From Ephydatia muelleri (Eukaryota; Porifera; Demospongiae; Spongillida; Spongillidae), in assembly GCA_013339895.1 (NCBI GenBank), contig JABACO010000001.1:11518813-11582812 (forward strand): a DNA stretch of 64,000 bases. The letters are read 5' to 3'. Below, one piece after another: positions 51,677 to 61,628 of the stretch (its first letter is position 1; each line of letters opens with the position of its first letter). The notes beneath the pieces were generated by a model that had not been told where the DNA came from, searched no databases, and saw only the letters and a program-made list of their open reading frames with translations. Position numbers and translations under genes: made by a program.

Positions 51677-52584
51677 CCGCTCAAATACCCCTCCCCACCA
51701 TGGAGCTCTTTCCAGTTATATGTCCACTCAACATGATTTCCTGAAAAATACTTCTGCACCTCACTGGAGTTCATAACATCCTTGATAATCCGTCCAGCTG
51801 CCTTAAAAGTCTTCCCGTTGTCTGAAACAACCTTCTTGGGCAGCCCCCTACGAGCCACAAAACGCCTGAAACTCCGAAGGAAGGCTTCTGTTGTCAAGTT
51901 CGGCACTAAGTCTAAATGGACAGCTCTCACTACGCAAAAAGTGTAAAGGCATAACCACACCTTTGCTGTGGTTCCCTTCACATAAAGCGGTCCAGCAAAA
52001 TCAACTCCAGTAAATGTGAAAGCAGGTGCTTCCTGTACCCTGAACTGTGGTAATGGTGGAGGAGCCTTGTAAGGTTTACTGTGAAACCTCTTACATAATT
52101 TGCATTGCTGCAGACATTTTCTTACCAAACTCCTTCCCTTAATGATCCAATAACGTGCTCTAATCTCTGTAAGGGTGTCCTTCACACCACCATGAAACAC
52201 TCTTTCGTGACATTCCTGCACAATCAACAATGTGAGATAATGCTTTCCATACAGCAGAACTGGATGTCTTGTATTCTCAGGAATATCAGCCTTTCCCAAT
52301 CTCCCTCTGCATCTCCAGAGTCCTTGCTCATCCTTAAACAAGTCAAACTGCCGGTGCCAATTGTCGAATCGCTCGTCCTTTACAAGCGCCTGCTGTATTA
52401 TTGTAATCCAGTATACTTCATCCCTGTTGATATCTAAACTGTTGATCGCACTTGGTTCTCCCCTTAACTTCAGAATTTCTATGAACTTCATTACCCAAGC
52501 TGTGATCCGAAGAAGTCTTTTGAAGACACTGAATTTCTCAAAATTCACAATAGGGCTGATTGTATTGCCTTCAGAAACCAGCAT
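51664..52584 (-). CDS. BEL integrase, zinc domain and core
   Basis: The H2C2 zinc domain reads HERVFHGGVKDTLTEIRARY and CLQQCKLCKRF. The core has FTFTGVDFAGPLYVKG (first Asp) and GLPKKVVSDNGKTFKAAGR (second Asp). A one-base shift at ~51700 moves the APWWGGVFERMVG block with the catalytic Glu into the next frame. Confidence 0.9.
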   Translation of the reverse strand: MLVSEGNTISPIVNFEKFSVFKRLLRITAWVMKFIEILKLRGEPSAINSLDINRDEVYWITIIQQALVKDERFDNWHRQFDLFKDEQGLWRCRGRLGKADIPENTRHPVLLYGKHYLTLLIVQECHERVFHGGVKDTLTEIRARYWIIKGRSLVRKCLQQCKLCKRFHSKPYKAPPPLPQFRVQEAPAFTFTGVDFAGPLYVKGTTAKVWLCLYTFCVVRAVHLDLVPNLTTEAFLRSFRRFVARRGLPKKVVSDNGKTFKAAGRIIKDVMNSSEVQKYFSGNHVEWTYNWKELHGGEGYLSGWLV

Positions 52585-52719
52585 GTTATTGACTGAGATT
52601 ACAGCTCTTTAACTCCTTCAAGCAATCCTCAGGCACTGCAATATTATCTTCTAGTGGCACATTGTCACCCCGTAACCACTCAGGACCATTCCACCACAAG
52701 GTGGAAATTGCTGGATCAG

Positions 52720-54036
52720 TTAGGGATGTTCCCCTGGAAGGCAGGTCTGCAGGGTTGCTTGTTCCTGGGCAATGCCTCCAACCGGCACCAGTTGACGTAT
52801 CTGATTCATCCTGTTTTTAACAAATTGCTTCCATTCCTTTCTCAGGCCTGTGATCCAATATAGTGCCACAATGGAGTCGGTGTAACAGCATGGTTTCTCC
52901 AGAGTGTATTCACTTTTGATCGCGTTCGTGACACTATACACCAGCTTGGACAGTAGCAGTGCTGACAATAGTTCAAGCCTTGGTATTGTCTGTTTGTTGA
53001 GAGGTGCCAATCTAGTTCTTGAAGCCAGTAACCGCACCTCAACTCCACTTATGGATTGTATTTTCAGGTATACTACTGCAGCATAAGCTCTTGTCGAGGC
53101 ATCACAAAATCCCTGTAAGCTGAATGTAGCCACACTGTCATCACTGTTAGCAGAATACCATCTTGGAATGGAAATGAGTGGCACCCCTTCTAGTGAAACT
53201 ACTAGCTCATTCCACTGTTTCAATGTTTCTCCAGTAAGAGGTTCATCCCAACCAATTTTTAATTGCCGCAAATTCTGAGCCATCATTTTTAGTTGAACAG
53301 TAATGGGTGATATTATGCCCAATGGATCATAGAACTTTGCCGCAATACTCACGACAGATCTCTTTGTAACATGGATCTTCTTGGCTAGTTCAACGACAGG
53401 CTTCACATTGAACAAAAGTTCATCCCTTGCAGTATCCCAGCAAACCCCAAGAATCCTTTGCTCAAAGTTGTCATCTTCCAATTTGCAGCCAAGCACATCC
53501 TTTGCATATGTGGCATCCTCTTCCATTATCTTGTATTCACCATTAAGTGCAGGGCTCTTCAGATGCTTTTCTTCCTCTTCAATTCTAGCCTGTAGCTGAA
53601 AATCGTTGGATACAAATTTCCAGATGTTAAATCCACCTTCCAAGAGCCTCTTCTTCTTTGTCTTCAAATAGAGCTGGAAAACGTCTTCAATGTCACTCCC
53701 TCCATACGTCACATCATCCACATATATTGCACGAAGAAACCTGGCCACAAATTCTGGATCCTCGGCTTCATATTTTCTAATGTAGTGATCCAACGTTGCG
53801 TTGAGCAGAAATGGACTTGCAGACACACCAAACACAACCCTGGTAAATCTCAACACCAATAACTTTGGGAAATCCTTCTCAATGTTGTCCACCCACAAGA
53901 ACCGCAATACATCTCTGTCTTCATTCCACATCGACACCATTAGGAACGCTTTCTCAATGTCCCCGAGGGCAATTTTGTGGCATCTAAATCGAAGAATGAT
54001 ATCAAAAATATTTTGGCCAAATGTTAATTGGTCCAC
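52720..54036 (-). CDS. BEL reverse transcriptase and RNase H
   Basis: LTFGQNIFDIILRFRCHKIA and LGDIEKAFLMVSMWNEDRDV (first Asp) lead to FGVSASPFLLNATLDHYI and the catalytic box FLRAIYVDDVTYGGSD near residue 106. The thumb has KRSVVSIAAKFYDPLGIISP. RNase H follows with SLQGFCDASTRAYAAVVYL and TIPRLELLSALLLSKLV. A frameshift near 52740 leaves PADLPSRGTS in the adjoining frame, the usual link to integrase. Confidence 0.92.
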   Translation of the reverse strand: MDQLTFGQNIFDIILRFRCHKIALGDIEKAFLMVSMWNEDRDVLRFLWVDNIEKDFPKLLVLRFTRVVFGVSASPFLLNATLDHYIRKYEAEDPEFVARFLRAIYVDDVTYGGSDIEDVFQLYLKTKKKRLLEGGFNIWKFVSNDFQLQARIEEEEKHLKSPALNGEYKIMEEDATYAKDVLGCKLEDDNFEQRILGVCWDTARDELLFNVKPVVELAKKIHVTKRSVVSIAAKFYDPLGIISPITVQLKMMAQNLRQLKIGWDEPLTGETLKQWNELVVSLEGVPLISIPRWYSANSDDSVATFSLQGFCDASTRAYAAVVYLKIQSISGVEVRLLASRTRLAPLNKQTIPRLELLSALLLSKLVYSVTNAIKSEYTLEKPCCYTDSIVALYWITGLRKEWKQFVKNRMNQIRQLVPVGGIAQEQATLQTCLPGEHP

Positions 54037-54880
54037 TGTAGAGGCACTCGTTCAGAGATGGTCCATCCTGTCGAGCGGAGGCATCATATACAACTCTCAG
54101 TTTTGTCGTCTGTTTATCTTTTCTGATAACAGGATGATGAGGTAGGTAGTGAACTCGTTCTGCCTTGCTATTCCACGGATCTGAAACTATTTCTACAATC
54201 CCCTTGCGAATCTGTTCCTGAATAACTGCGTCATACTCTTTCAGTATATGCGGGTCATTCCGTAAACGCTTCAACAGTCCAAGTAGCCTTTTGTGACATA
54301 CCTGTAGGTTGTCAGATTGCAGAAAACATGCTTCCTTCCATGGCAAGCGAACTTCATACCTGTTCTCCTTAAAGTGCACAGTTTCAAGAAACTTCTCATA
54401 AGGTGAAGACTCTTCATCCTTGACTCCTAGTGTCTCAACTTCCCAAAACAACTTCACTTGCTTTTCAAGCTCACTCTCTTCAGTCCTCGTGGACACAGCT
54501 GCATTCAAAGTGTGAGTAACCAGGAGACTGCTGGCTGAAGATATTTCACTATGTGATCCAGAAATTGGTCCAGACAGTACCCACCCAAACTTCGTAAACA
54601 AAGCTGTAGGGCCATTACCAGAACTTCTTTTCATTTTGTTTGTTACAAAACTCCAGTATAGATCAGCACCTAGAAGTATGTTGATCTCAAGAATATGATC
54701 ATCAGGTTGAGTAGGGTCAGCCAGTTCAAGTCCAGAGAGATAAGAGTTCTGCTCAGCAGCGTATGTGACATTTTGTCCTGTCAACGGTTCACATATCATA
54801 GGCACTTCCAGTAGAACCACAGTGGTTTCCTTTCCATCCTTGAGCTTCATTGTAACCTTGACCACATCACAAGTCTGCAT
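54002..54880 (-). CDS. BEL protease end and RT N-terminal region
   Basis: It includes INILLGADLYWSFVTNK and FTKFGWVLSGPISG (the conserved post-protease DUF1758 blocks), KQVKLFWEVETLGVKDEES, and VHYLPHHPVIRKDKQTTKLR followed by VVYDASAR, the start of the BEL reverse transcriptase (fingers). A one-base deletion at ~54030 ends the frame at NIWPKYF. Confidence 0.9.
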   Translation of the reverse strand: MQTCDVVKVTMKLKDGKETTVVLLEVPMICEPLTGQNVTYAAEQNSYLSGLELADPTQPDDHILEINILLGADLYWSFVTNKMKRSSGNGPTALFTKFGWVLSGPISGSHSEISSASSLLVTHTLNAAVSTRTEESELEKQVKLFWEVETLGVKDEESSPYEKFLETVHFKENRYEVRLPWKEACFLQSDNLQVCHKRLLGLLKRLRNDPHILKEYDAVIQEQIRKGIVEIVSDPWNSKAERVHYLPHHPVIRKDKQTTKLRVVYDASARQDGPSLNECLYSGPINIWPKYF

Positions 54881-55231
54881 TTTCTCTGTCTCGGAGCCAA
54901 AGGTCTTAAATTCTCTTTCTGCTCTGTTTTCAATGAAAGTGTTTCCCTCAACTTGTGGGATATATATGAACGCTGACTTCCGCTATCCAGTATTGCTCTG
55001 GTTACCATGACTGGCCTTGCTCTATCTGGGTTGTAGACTAATACCCTTGCTGTCTGCAGGAGCACTGAGGTTTTTAGCATTGACGTACATCGATACAGCA
55101 GCAGTTTCACCCCTTTTGGTTGTCTGATTACATGGAGTTCGTGTAGGTTGTACCTGTTGTGCTGCACCCTGCCCCTTGTTGCAGATAGTTATATGGTGTC
55201 TTCCTTGACAGTTGGAGCATCTCATGGAGGA
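54847..55231 (-). pseudogene. BEL zinc knuckle and aspartic protease region, frameshifted
   Basis: MRCSNCQGRHHITICNKG (to ~55070) is followed in another frame by SVLLQTARVLVYNPDRARPV and AILDSGSQRSYISHKLRE. The DSG triad is that of the retroviral-like protease. A second shift at ~54915 leads into the next frame. Confidence 0.8.
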
Positions 55232-56294
55232 TCAACAGTTTTTGCTCAAATGATGTTTCCACAAGCAGAGGAAGCATCTTCCTGCCTTGATCAGTATCTG
55301 CTTTCGATGACCCACATCTGTGACCTTCGCACAAACTTCTGATGTGTGTGACTGTCCACAAAAACAGCAGTTGATGGTAGAATCTCCAGTCAGTAGTGAA
55401 GATGCTGTTGGTACATCCTTCACGGGTTTCTTTCCTTGAAAGGTAGACGTAGTGCTTACCGCTGCTCTTTCACGTGCATCCAATTCTTTTTGGAATATTT
55501 CCATCACTTTTGCCAAGTTCCATTCTTCATCAGTGATCTCCCTTGTTACCATCACTCTCAGTTCAGGTGGCAATCTGTTCAGTAGGACCGATGCTAAGAG
55601 GCTGCCGTAGGAATCAGAGGATATGCCCAAAGAACGTAGATTTCTGATGCGAGTTTCCACAGAATCGTAAAGGTGACGAAGACCCTTCAAGTTCAGTATT
55701 GAGGTAACTGCTTCCAGGTTGAGAAGCTCTTCCATATGCTTGGAAACAATTTGCTGATTATTGCCAAAGCGTTGCTTCAGAACTGACACTGCCTCTTCAT
55801 AATTTGCACTGGTGAGTGCCAAGCCTGCTACAGCATCTGCAGCTCCCTTCTCCAATAAAGAGTTCAGGTAATTGAACTTGTCTATGTTGGACAGCTCCGT
55901 ATTACTGTGTATAGCTGTATTGAATGAGTCCCAAAAACTTGACCACTGGGTGATGTCACCGTTAAATTTCCTCAAAGTAAGCTTTGGAAGCTTTATTCTC
56001 GGTCTTCTGTTGGCGCCATTCTCTTGCGCAGGTTGACATGAGGAGTGACGCGAGAGCACGGGCGATGATGAACGCGATGATTCTGTCGAACATGGTAGAA
56101 CTTCCAACGTTGACGCGTCTTTTCCCTTCGTCTTGAGCGCACCTTCTAATTCGAACACCATTGTCTGTAGTTGCGCTTTATAGGTATCAGCATGTTCTAT
56201 CTCTTGGGCTATTTCGTCTTCGTTCAAAGTCAATTCCAATATTTCTGCGTCGAGAGCAGTGAGCAGATCAAGCTTCGTCTTGAGAGCGGTCATT
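55232..56294 (-). CDS. BEL Gag (DUF1759-like) after the insertion
   Basis: The frame begins with the target duplication and MTALKTKLDLLTALDAEILE, a coiled-coil N-terminus. From ~residue 95 it has PKLTLRKFNGDITQWSSFWD and TAIHSNTELSNIDKFNYLNS, then EEAVSVLKQRFGNNQQIV, the DUF1759/DUF1758-associated Gag of BEL elements. The C-terminus has knuckles CCFCGQSHTSEVC and CFLCLWKHHLSKNC. It ends at a TGA (55231-55229) that replaces a sense codon; the same frame continues SSMRCSNCQGRHHITIC. Confidence 0.88.
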
Positions 56295-56393
56295 GGTTCT
56301 CTTGCAGCGTTACCCCCCCCCCCCCCCCCTCCATTAACTAATCAATTAACATCCTTTGATGTAATCAACAGCGTCCCATGAGCATCTTTCATT

Positions 56394-56724
56394 ACTGCAG
56401 TCGAAATGGCTCAAGTGCTAATACCAAACTGGATGCCCTCCCTCCCCCCTCCCTCCCCCCTCCCTCCCTCCCCCCCTCCCTCCCTCCCCCCTCCCTCCCT
56501 CCCCCCCTCCTCCCCCCCTCCCTCCCTCCCCCCCTCCCTCCCTCCCCCCCTCCCTCCCTCCCTCCCTCCTAGTACTGCAGTCGTCAAGCGCTAATACCAA
56601 ACTGGTTGGTCGGGATGCAACAACTACTGTGTACTGGTGCACAAGCTGCTCTCAGACAGCAAGAACTGTGCAAGATGTGGAGCAGGCATGAATCTCGTAA
56701 AGCATGAGCATCTTTCATTTCTCA
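56394..56724 (+). pseudogene. Promoterless inverted copies of the Merlin 5' gene end, plus CCCTCC minisatellite
   Basis: 56394-56435 repeats, on the plus strand, the start of the transposase gene (ATGGCTCAAG, CTAATACCAAACTGG). A CCCTCC-rich minisatellite occupies 56436-56572. 56573-56702 is a second, deleted copy of exon 1 (GATGCAACAACTACTGTGTA to GGCATGAATCTCGTAAAG), and GAGCATCTTTCATTTCTC at 56706-56724 is another terminal piece. The element's left side is therefore a patched, inverted copy of its right side. Confidence 0.8.
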
Positions 56725-56810
56725 TCTTCATTTTTCTCTACATTAGTCATACACATACAAATTCATGCAATTCTTAAAGCACAACAATTTCATACACTTG
56801 TTACTATATA

Positions 56811-57842
56811 TTAAACAGGGTACTGTTCTGCTATATGGTTTAGAATATTGGAAAATGCTTCTGGTCCACCAAACCGTCGTCGCCACATAAATTCTGGGAG
56901 GTATGTCTCAAATAGTTGCGAATGCATGGTTCTTTCCTCTCTCATGAGGCGCTTACAACAACTCCACATTGATTCCACTCCCTGTGTGTGGACACCTGTT
57001 GCTGGATCCACAAAGTTGAGTGAGTGGTTTACAGTCATGTGGGCCATTCCAGTTGCAGCAGTAATTTGGTTATAAGCTGCCCACTGATCACTGTATATTA
57101 TGCTTCCAGGGCGAATGTACTGCTGGATGATTGGGATAAGGGTAGCAGCATCCCTGCGTGCCACCTCCACCATGAAACATTCTCCAGTAACCCGCTCCAC
57201 ACCTCCAAAAACCCAATGACCTTCCACCTGCCTTCCTCTATTATACTTTCTTTTTCCGAATTTACTCTCGTCTATCTCCACCTCCACACCCGGTCCTCCA
57301 ATCATGGAAGAGTGGTCAAGGAAGTACTGGATACAGACATCTCGTATAAAATTATACCAGTCAACTGCTGTATGAGTAGCGACCTGTGAGAGGCAGAGGT
57401 TTTAAATGCAGGTAAACCATACTGCAGACTTACTTCTACTTCCACCATCATTTTTCCAAGAGGTGTCTTCGTTGACCACAGATGCAATATACGAATAATT
57501 TGTTCCATAGCTATATTGCTTCTTGTATCAAGTATACAGTGTCAAAAGATAATTTATCATTATCATTATCATTTCCTGCTGACCTTCAAAAAAGGTTCCT
57601 GAACGCAGCGCTAGCTCCTTTCTACATCTTTTCCTTGTGCATCTCCATCCCAAACCACATGAAACATCCTTTTGCTTTACGAGATTCATGCCTGCTCCAC
57701 ATCTTGCACAGTTCTTGCTGTCTGAGAGCAGCTTGTGTCTCTGGCACCAGTACACAGTAGTTGTTGCATCCCCAAGTTCCAGACACAGATCACGATAAGT
57801 TATAGGGCCGACCAACCAGTTTGGTATTAGCGCTTGAGCCAT
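56811..57842 (-). CDS. Merlin transposase, three exons, apparently intact
   Basis: Exon 1 (57842-57584) starts MAQALIPNWLVGPITYRDLC and carries a zinc ribbon: VYWCQRHKLL, NCARCGAGM, GWRCTRKRC, ending SGTFFE. Exon 2 (57510-57434) encodes MEQIIRILHLWSTKTPLGKM. Exon 3 (57383-56811) starts VATHTAVDWYNFIRD and holds the IS1595/Merlin catalytic core: VEIDESKFGKRKYNRGR (first Asp), SIIYSDQWAAYNQI (second Asp) and VHTQGVESMWSCCKRLMR (Glu). The introns are 73 and 50 bp (GTCAGC...ATAG; GTAAGT...CACAG) and phases agree. Total 909 nt, 302 residues plus stop, no lesion. The ATG at 57842 is chosen because upstream frame extension has no ATG. Confidence 0.9.
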
Positions 57843-57882
57843 TTCGACTGCAGTACTATTATAAAATGAATTGTACTGTGCG

Positions 57883-57890
57883 CTTTTATA
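57883..57890 (-). promoter_or_regulatory. Merlin TATA box
   Basis: The minus strand reads GTATATAAAAGC ~45 bp before the transposase ATG. The inverted partial copy at the left end lacks this segment. Confidence 0.55.
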
Positions 57891-58033
57891 TACAAGTTTT
57901 ACCGCCAAATTTGTGTTGAGAGAAATGAAAGATGCTCATGGGACGCTGTTGATTACATCAAAGGATGTTAATTGATTTGTTAATTAGTTAATGGAGGGGG
58001 GGGGGGGTAACGCTGCAAGAGAACCCGGTCATT

Positions 58034-58167
58034 TGCTGAGTCAATGCCGCGGTGTTACGTTCTTCTTGTTCCATATTTTCGCGTGCCTGGGCGATAATTC
58101 GAGTCGTTGATGCACGATGCCCAGCACGAACGCGCTTCTTTCGAACAAGGTTTTCTTGGTCAGACAT
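58034..58167 (-). pseudogene. BEL gag N-terminus, upstream of the Merlin insertion
   Basis: ATG 58167 opens MSDQENLVRKKRVRAGHRAS and TTRIIAQARENMEQEERNTA up to QQMT, where the Merlin target duplication begins. The same frame resumes at 56294 on the other side of the insert (next entry), so gag was uninterrupted before Merlin arrived. Confidence 0.8.
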
Positions 58168-58195
58168 ATTCAATCAAATCCAGTTCTAGGGAAAT

Positions 58196-58213
58196 TCCCG
58201 GCTCGAAGGACCA
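58196..58213 (-). promoter_or_regulatory. BEL primer-binding site
   Basis: The minus strand reads TGGTCCTTCGAGCCGGGA directly against the LTR. The complement ends in CCA as a tRNA 3' end does. I do not assign the isoacceptor. Confidence 0.7.
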
Positions 58214-58361
58214 TGTAAAAGATTCAATACTGGACCTGAATTGTCGACCGTAGCTAAACGCTCTCTAGAACGCGCACCCAATATCTCTCGAACTCACTCA
58301 AAAAACTAATAATTAATAACACGCATCACACGTATATTAATAGTTATCGCAATAATCGACA
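58214..58361 (-). repeat. BEL 5' LTR
   Basis: 148 bp, upstream LTR for the minus-strand transcript. Confidence 0.92.
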
Positions 58362-58748
58362 GTTAACAGCTTACCTGGTCTCTGTATTGAGAACTGACCT
58401 TACATTGTATCCCTGTACTTGTTCCGTCCCTTGTAACCACAGATAAATTCATCCGTGGTTGTCAATGGCGGAAGTGTACCCTGGGCCGATATCCCTTCCT
58501 CGACCCCGGGCTTCAGGGGGGTTGGGTTTTGGGAGGAGGGATACTGGAAGGGGGGCGGAGACCCCTCCAGTACCGGCCCAAGAGGAGGCGCTCCTCGCGC
58601 CTTCTCCCCCAAAACAAACAAACCCCCCTGCTAACCGTACGTACCCCGTACTACCGCCTCGGGCACGATTCATATATGTCTTATAACTGCATGATCACAC
58701 TGATGCCTGAATACACTTTACAAACCCTCATCCTGCATGTCCCTGCTG
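58362..58748 (-). other. 3' non-coding end of the DIRS-type element
   Basis: Between the BEL LTR and the recombinase stop. A GC-rich stretch at 58480-58660 has short inverted blocks (GGGTTTTGGGAGG, CCTTCTCCCCCAAAAC). DIRS termini probably lie here, but I could not match them to the 5' end, which is near or beyond the window edge. Confidence 0.4.
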
Positions 58749-59724
58749 CTATTTCGTAGAAGTAGCCAGTACGGCTGATAAGTGGACCAGTCGTTCCGTC
58801 GGGATGCGCACATATTGTTGGTATGCCGCACTCTTCCATCGTCCTAGCGTTTTGATGACGGAGTCCTCAATTCTATTCTCTGCCGCCGTTGTCGCTGCCC
58901 TTATTCGAAAACTGTGGCTACAATAGTCTGTTTGATTGATCCCCGCCTTTTCCAGTGCTAACCGCATTGCGGCTACACGACGCAGTCGTGTAAGGGGCCT
59001 GCCATCTTCAAAACGAAATAAAGGACCTTCACCTGGGCCTCTAACGCACAGGTAATCGAGCAGAGCTGCCACTGGGCACAACTCGGTTCCTGTCCTACCG
59101 ACGTAAAGGTACGCTCCTTGACAAAATGGATCCGTTTTGGATTGCTTGATGCAAACCCGTATGAAGGATGGCGACCCGGGGTCGTCCATGGCTAGGTCGC
59201 CCCTACCGAGATGGACCTCGGCATCGTACTCCGAGTCCGATGGCACTGTGAATTCGCTGGCCCTCAGAAAAGCGAAAAAAACCAAGGCAACATGCGGCCC
59301 ATATCATTTTTGTGTCTGCCGCTCCAGCCGACCCGGACCACACCAATTTCAATTTTATTAATATGTCTGGGGTGACGGGAAGCCGTTGCTTTGTTAGCCG
59401 TGGTTGCCGCTCTGCTTCATCCCGCTTGATGCCTCGAAGTACGTACTCTAACCGTTCCATTTTATTATTCAGGAACGGATTGTGCAGGCCCAGCTTGATT
59501 TGGTGAAATCGTATGCCCGACAAGTAAACTTTAACTGTACGGTGTTTCAGACCCAACGTTGCTAAATATGACGTGAACGTACAAAGTTTTTGTTCATCTA
59601 CGGGTGTTGGCAGTACAGAGAATGCGTGACAAAATTCTACGTATCGACGGTATCCTGACTCGTAGGAGCGTTGAGTTGACAGTGCTAAGCCTTTTGCGAA
59701 ATAGAGCGCAACAGCCTTATCCAA
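58749..59724 (-). pseudogene. DIRS tyrosine recombinase
   Basis: The core-binding half reads YFAKGLALSTQRSYESGYRR, KHRTVKVYLSGIRFHQIKLG and LEYVLRGIKRDEAERQPR. A one-base slip in a T run (~59275) moves into FAFLRASEFTVPSD (first catalytic Arg), RVCIKQSKTDPFCQGAYL, CPVAALLDYL, GPLFRFEDGRPLTRLR, HSFRIRAATTAAE (H-x-x-R), LGRWKSAAYQQYVR (Trp and the Tyr nucleophile). It integrates the element as a circular DNA without target duplication. Except for the slip it is complete. The usual HSFRIGAAT Gly is Arg here. Confidence 0.9.
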
Positions 59725-61428
59725 ATCTCTGACGTCCAGTCGTGGTCCTGGAGAAGTATCAATTGCAGCACTTCGGCTGGGATTGGCGTGGGATTCCTTG
59801 CTGCACCTGGGACCTGGGAATTGAACAATGGGATACTATTTCTTGACAAGCTATCCGCCCGGTTGCAACTCCCCGCGATGTGCTCAATAGACAAACATAC
59901 ATCATGTTTTGCACTGAAATAGAATAGCGTGCGGACCAGGTGCATTACCATGTCGTCCTTGCTGCTTCCAGACTTTACGATAGCTACCACCGCTGCATTA
60001 TCACACAGGCAGCGAATAACTTTCCCACACCAGCGATCTCCCCAAATTGCACATCCCACGACCAGTGGGAATAACTCTTTAGCCGTTATGTTGACACCTG
60101 ACCACTCTGGGGGCCATTGAAACTGAAACCATTCTCCCGTGGAACAAAACGCTCCGCAGCCCCACGATCCTGAGGCGTCAGAAGTGAGCATGACCGAGGG
60201 GGCTGCTGTTGATCTGCTGTTCATGACCGAAATCCCGTTCCATGCTTCCAAGAAAACGGACCACCACGCCAGATCCGCCCTAAATGACCTGCTCAGCCTA
60301 GTGTGGTGATGTGGCTTCTTGGCCACAGTAGATAGATTGATCATTCGATGAAGAAAGCTCCTTCCATACCTCACCACTTTACATGCGTGTTGCAAGTGAC
60401 CAATCAGTGACTGTAGTTCGCGCTTTGAACAAGACTTCCTCTCTTTCCACCCCTGTATCAGGTCCTTTAGATGATGCAGCTTCTCCTGAGGAAGCCTAAG
60501 CTCCATTGATACTGTGTCCAACTCGATTCCAAGAAATGTTAATGATGTCGTCGGCCTCTGCAGTTTCTTCTCTGCGATTGGGACCCCCAAGCGCTCGCAG
60601 AGCTGCAGTGACACATTCAATGCGACCTCACATTCTGATGATCCCGGATCACCCACGACGAGATAGTCGTCCAGGTAGTGAATGACGTCGCGTACCCCAT
60701 GTTGCGTCACTATCCAGCATAGTGCATCTGCCAGAGCTGTAAAGATTTTTGGGGCCGATCGCAACCCAAATGGCAGGCATGTATCAATGTACAATAAACC
60801 TTTCCACCTCATGCCAAGCAAAAACCGATCTTCCGGATGGACGGGCACATTCCTGTATGCGCTTTCAATATCTATTTTGCCAGCAATGCCCCCCTTCCCC
60901 TTTTCATTATAAGCTCAGCGGCACATTCGACAGTGGTATATGTCAAGGAACAGGACTCCGGGGAGATCCCGTCGTTAACGCTGTGGTTTTCAGGGGCTGA
61001 GAGGTCGACTATTAGCCGCCACTTTCCCGGCTGACTTGATTTTGGCACGACCCCGAACCGGCTCACATGAACTGCCGTATCGCCTGGAAGTGGGCCCACT
61101 ACTCTGCCCAGCCGAAGCTCCTTGTCCAGATATTCCGATATTACCGACGGGTTAACCTCCGCCGACAGCATGTTTCGGGTAGCACTGACAAGAGTGTCAC
61201 CCTTACGCTTGTACCCTATCCTGAACCCGACTGTGATGCCGTCGATGAGAAAGTTAACAAACTCTCTATCCGGGAACATTTTCAACTCTTCTGCCCACGC
61301 CGCTACTCTGAGCGGGGATGATACGATGCAAGCCGCTCGTGGTAGGTTTACCCTCGCGTCGGTTCTACACTCTGCGAGTGCTTTGAGGTCTCTCGTGTAG
61401 CTGAGCCAAGTAGGTACCGTAGCAATGC
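59685..61428 (-). pseudogene. DIRS reverse transcriptase and RNase H
   Basis: It starts GIATVPTWLSYTRDLKALAE. The RT has VHVSRFGVVPKSSQPGKWRL and IVDLSAPENHSVNDG; after a one-base deletion in an A run (~60870) it continues IDIESAYRNVPVHPEDRFLL, CLPFGLRSAPKIF and the catalytic VIHYLDDYLVVGDPGS. The thumb has LTFLGIELDT. RNase H follows: SVMLTSDASGSWGCGAF, NITAKELFPLVVGCAIWG, CDNAAVVAIVKSGSS and IEHIAGSCNRADSLSR. All catalytic residues look present. The end overlaps the recombinase start. Confidence 0.9.
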
Positions 61429-61628
61429 CTGCGTATATATGCATGCATGTGTGTACGTTTCGCAAGATAAATATTAAAATCAAAATTAAGCGAATTATTA
61501 TTCACTATTGCTTTCAATAATCCCATCTGCAGAATATGTGCGTATATACATCATTTATAAATGCACTGATAATGAGCTACCCTGCTTGTAAAACCATTAA
61601 TATTATTATCAACGTTGTTCCCTGCCAC
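61429..61628 (-). other. DIRS intron 2
   Basis: 200 nt, AT-rich, donor GTGGCA (weak) and acceptor ATATATACGCAG. It joins ...QASK in phase to GIATVPTWLSYTRD. It separates gag from RT, so Gag and Pol may be produced as one spliced protein. Confidence 0.55.

Larger units (their letters stand above)
56295..58025 (-). mobile_element. Merlin DNA transposon with 8-bp target duplication
   Basis: The ends are GGTTCTCTTGCAGCGTTACC, a C tract and CTCCATTAACTAAT, inverted at the other end (GGGGTAACGCTGCAAGAGAACC ending at 58025). A perfect 8-bp duplication CGGTCATT lies at 56287-56294 and 58026-58033. Merlin elements (related to bacterial IS1016/IS1595) make 8-9-bp duplications. The gene inside is intact by inspection, so this 1.7-kb copy could be autonomous. 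Its left end is unusual (see 56394-56724). Confidence 0.93.
50768..58361 (-). mobile_element. BEL/Pao LTR retrotransposon, split by a Merlin element
   Basis: The two 148-bp LTRs start TGTAAAAGATTCAATACTGG and end ATCGACA (50768-50915 and 58214-58361), with about two differences. The order gag (DUF1759-like), zinc knuckles, aspartic protease (DUF1758-like), RT/RNase H, integrase, DUF5641 is BEL/Pao. No env is seen. The flanking pentamers (GAGTA, GTTAA) do not match, so no clean target duplication is seen. Several frameshifts and a stop disable this copy. The Merlin insert occupies 56295-58025. Confidence 0.93.
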
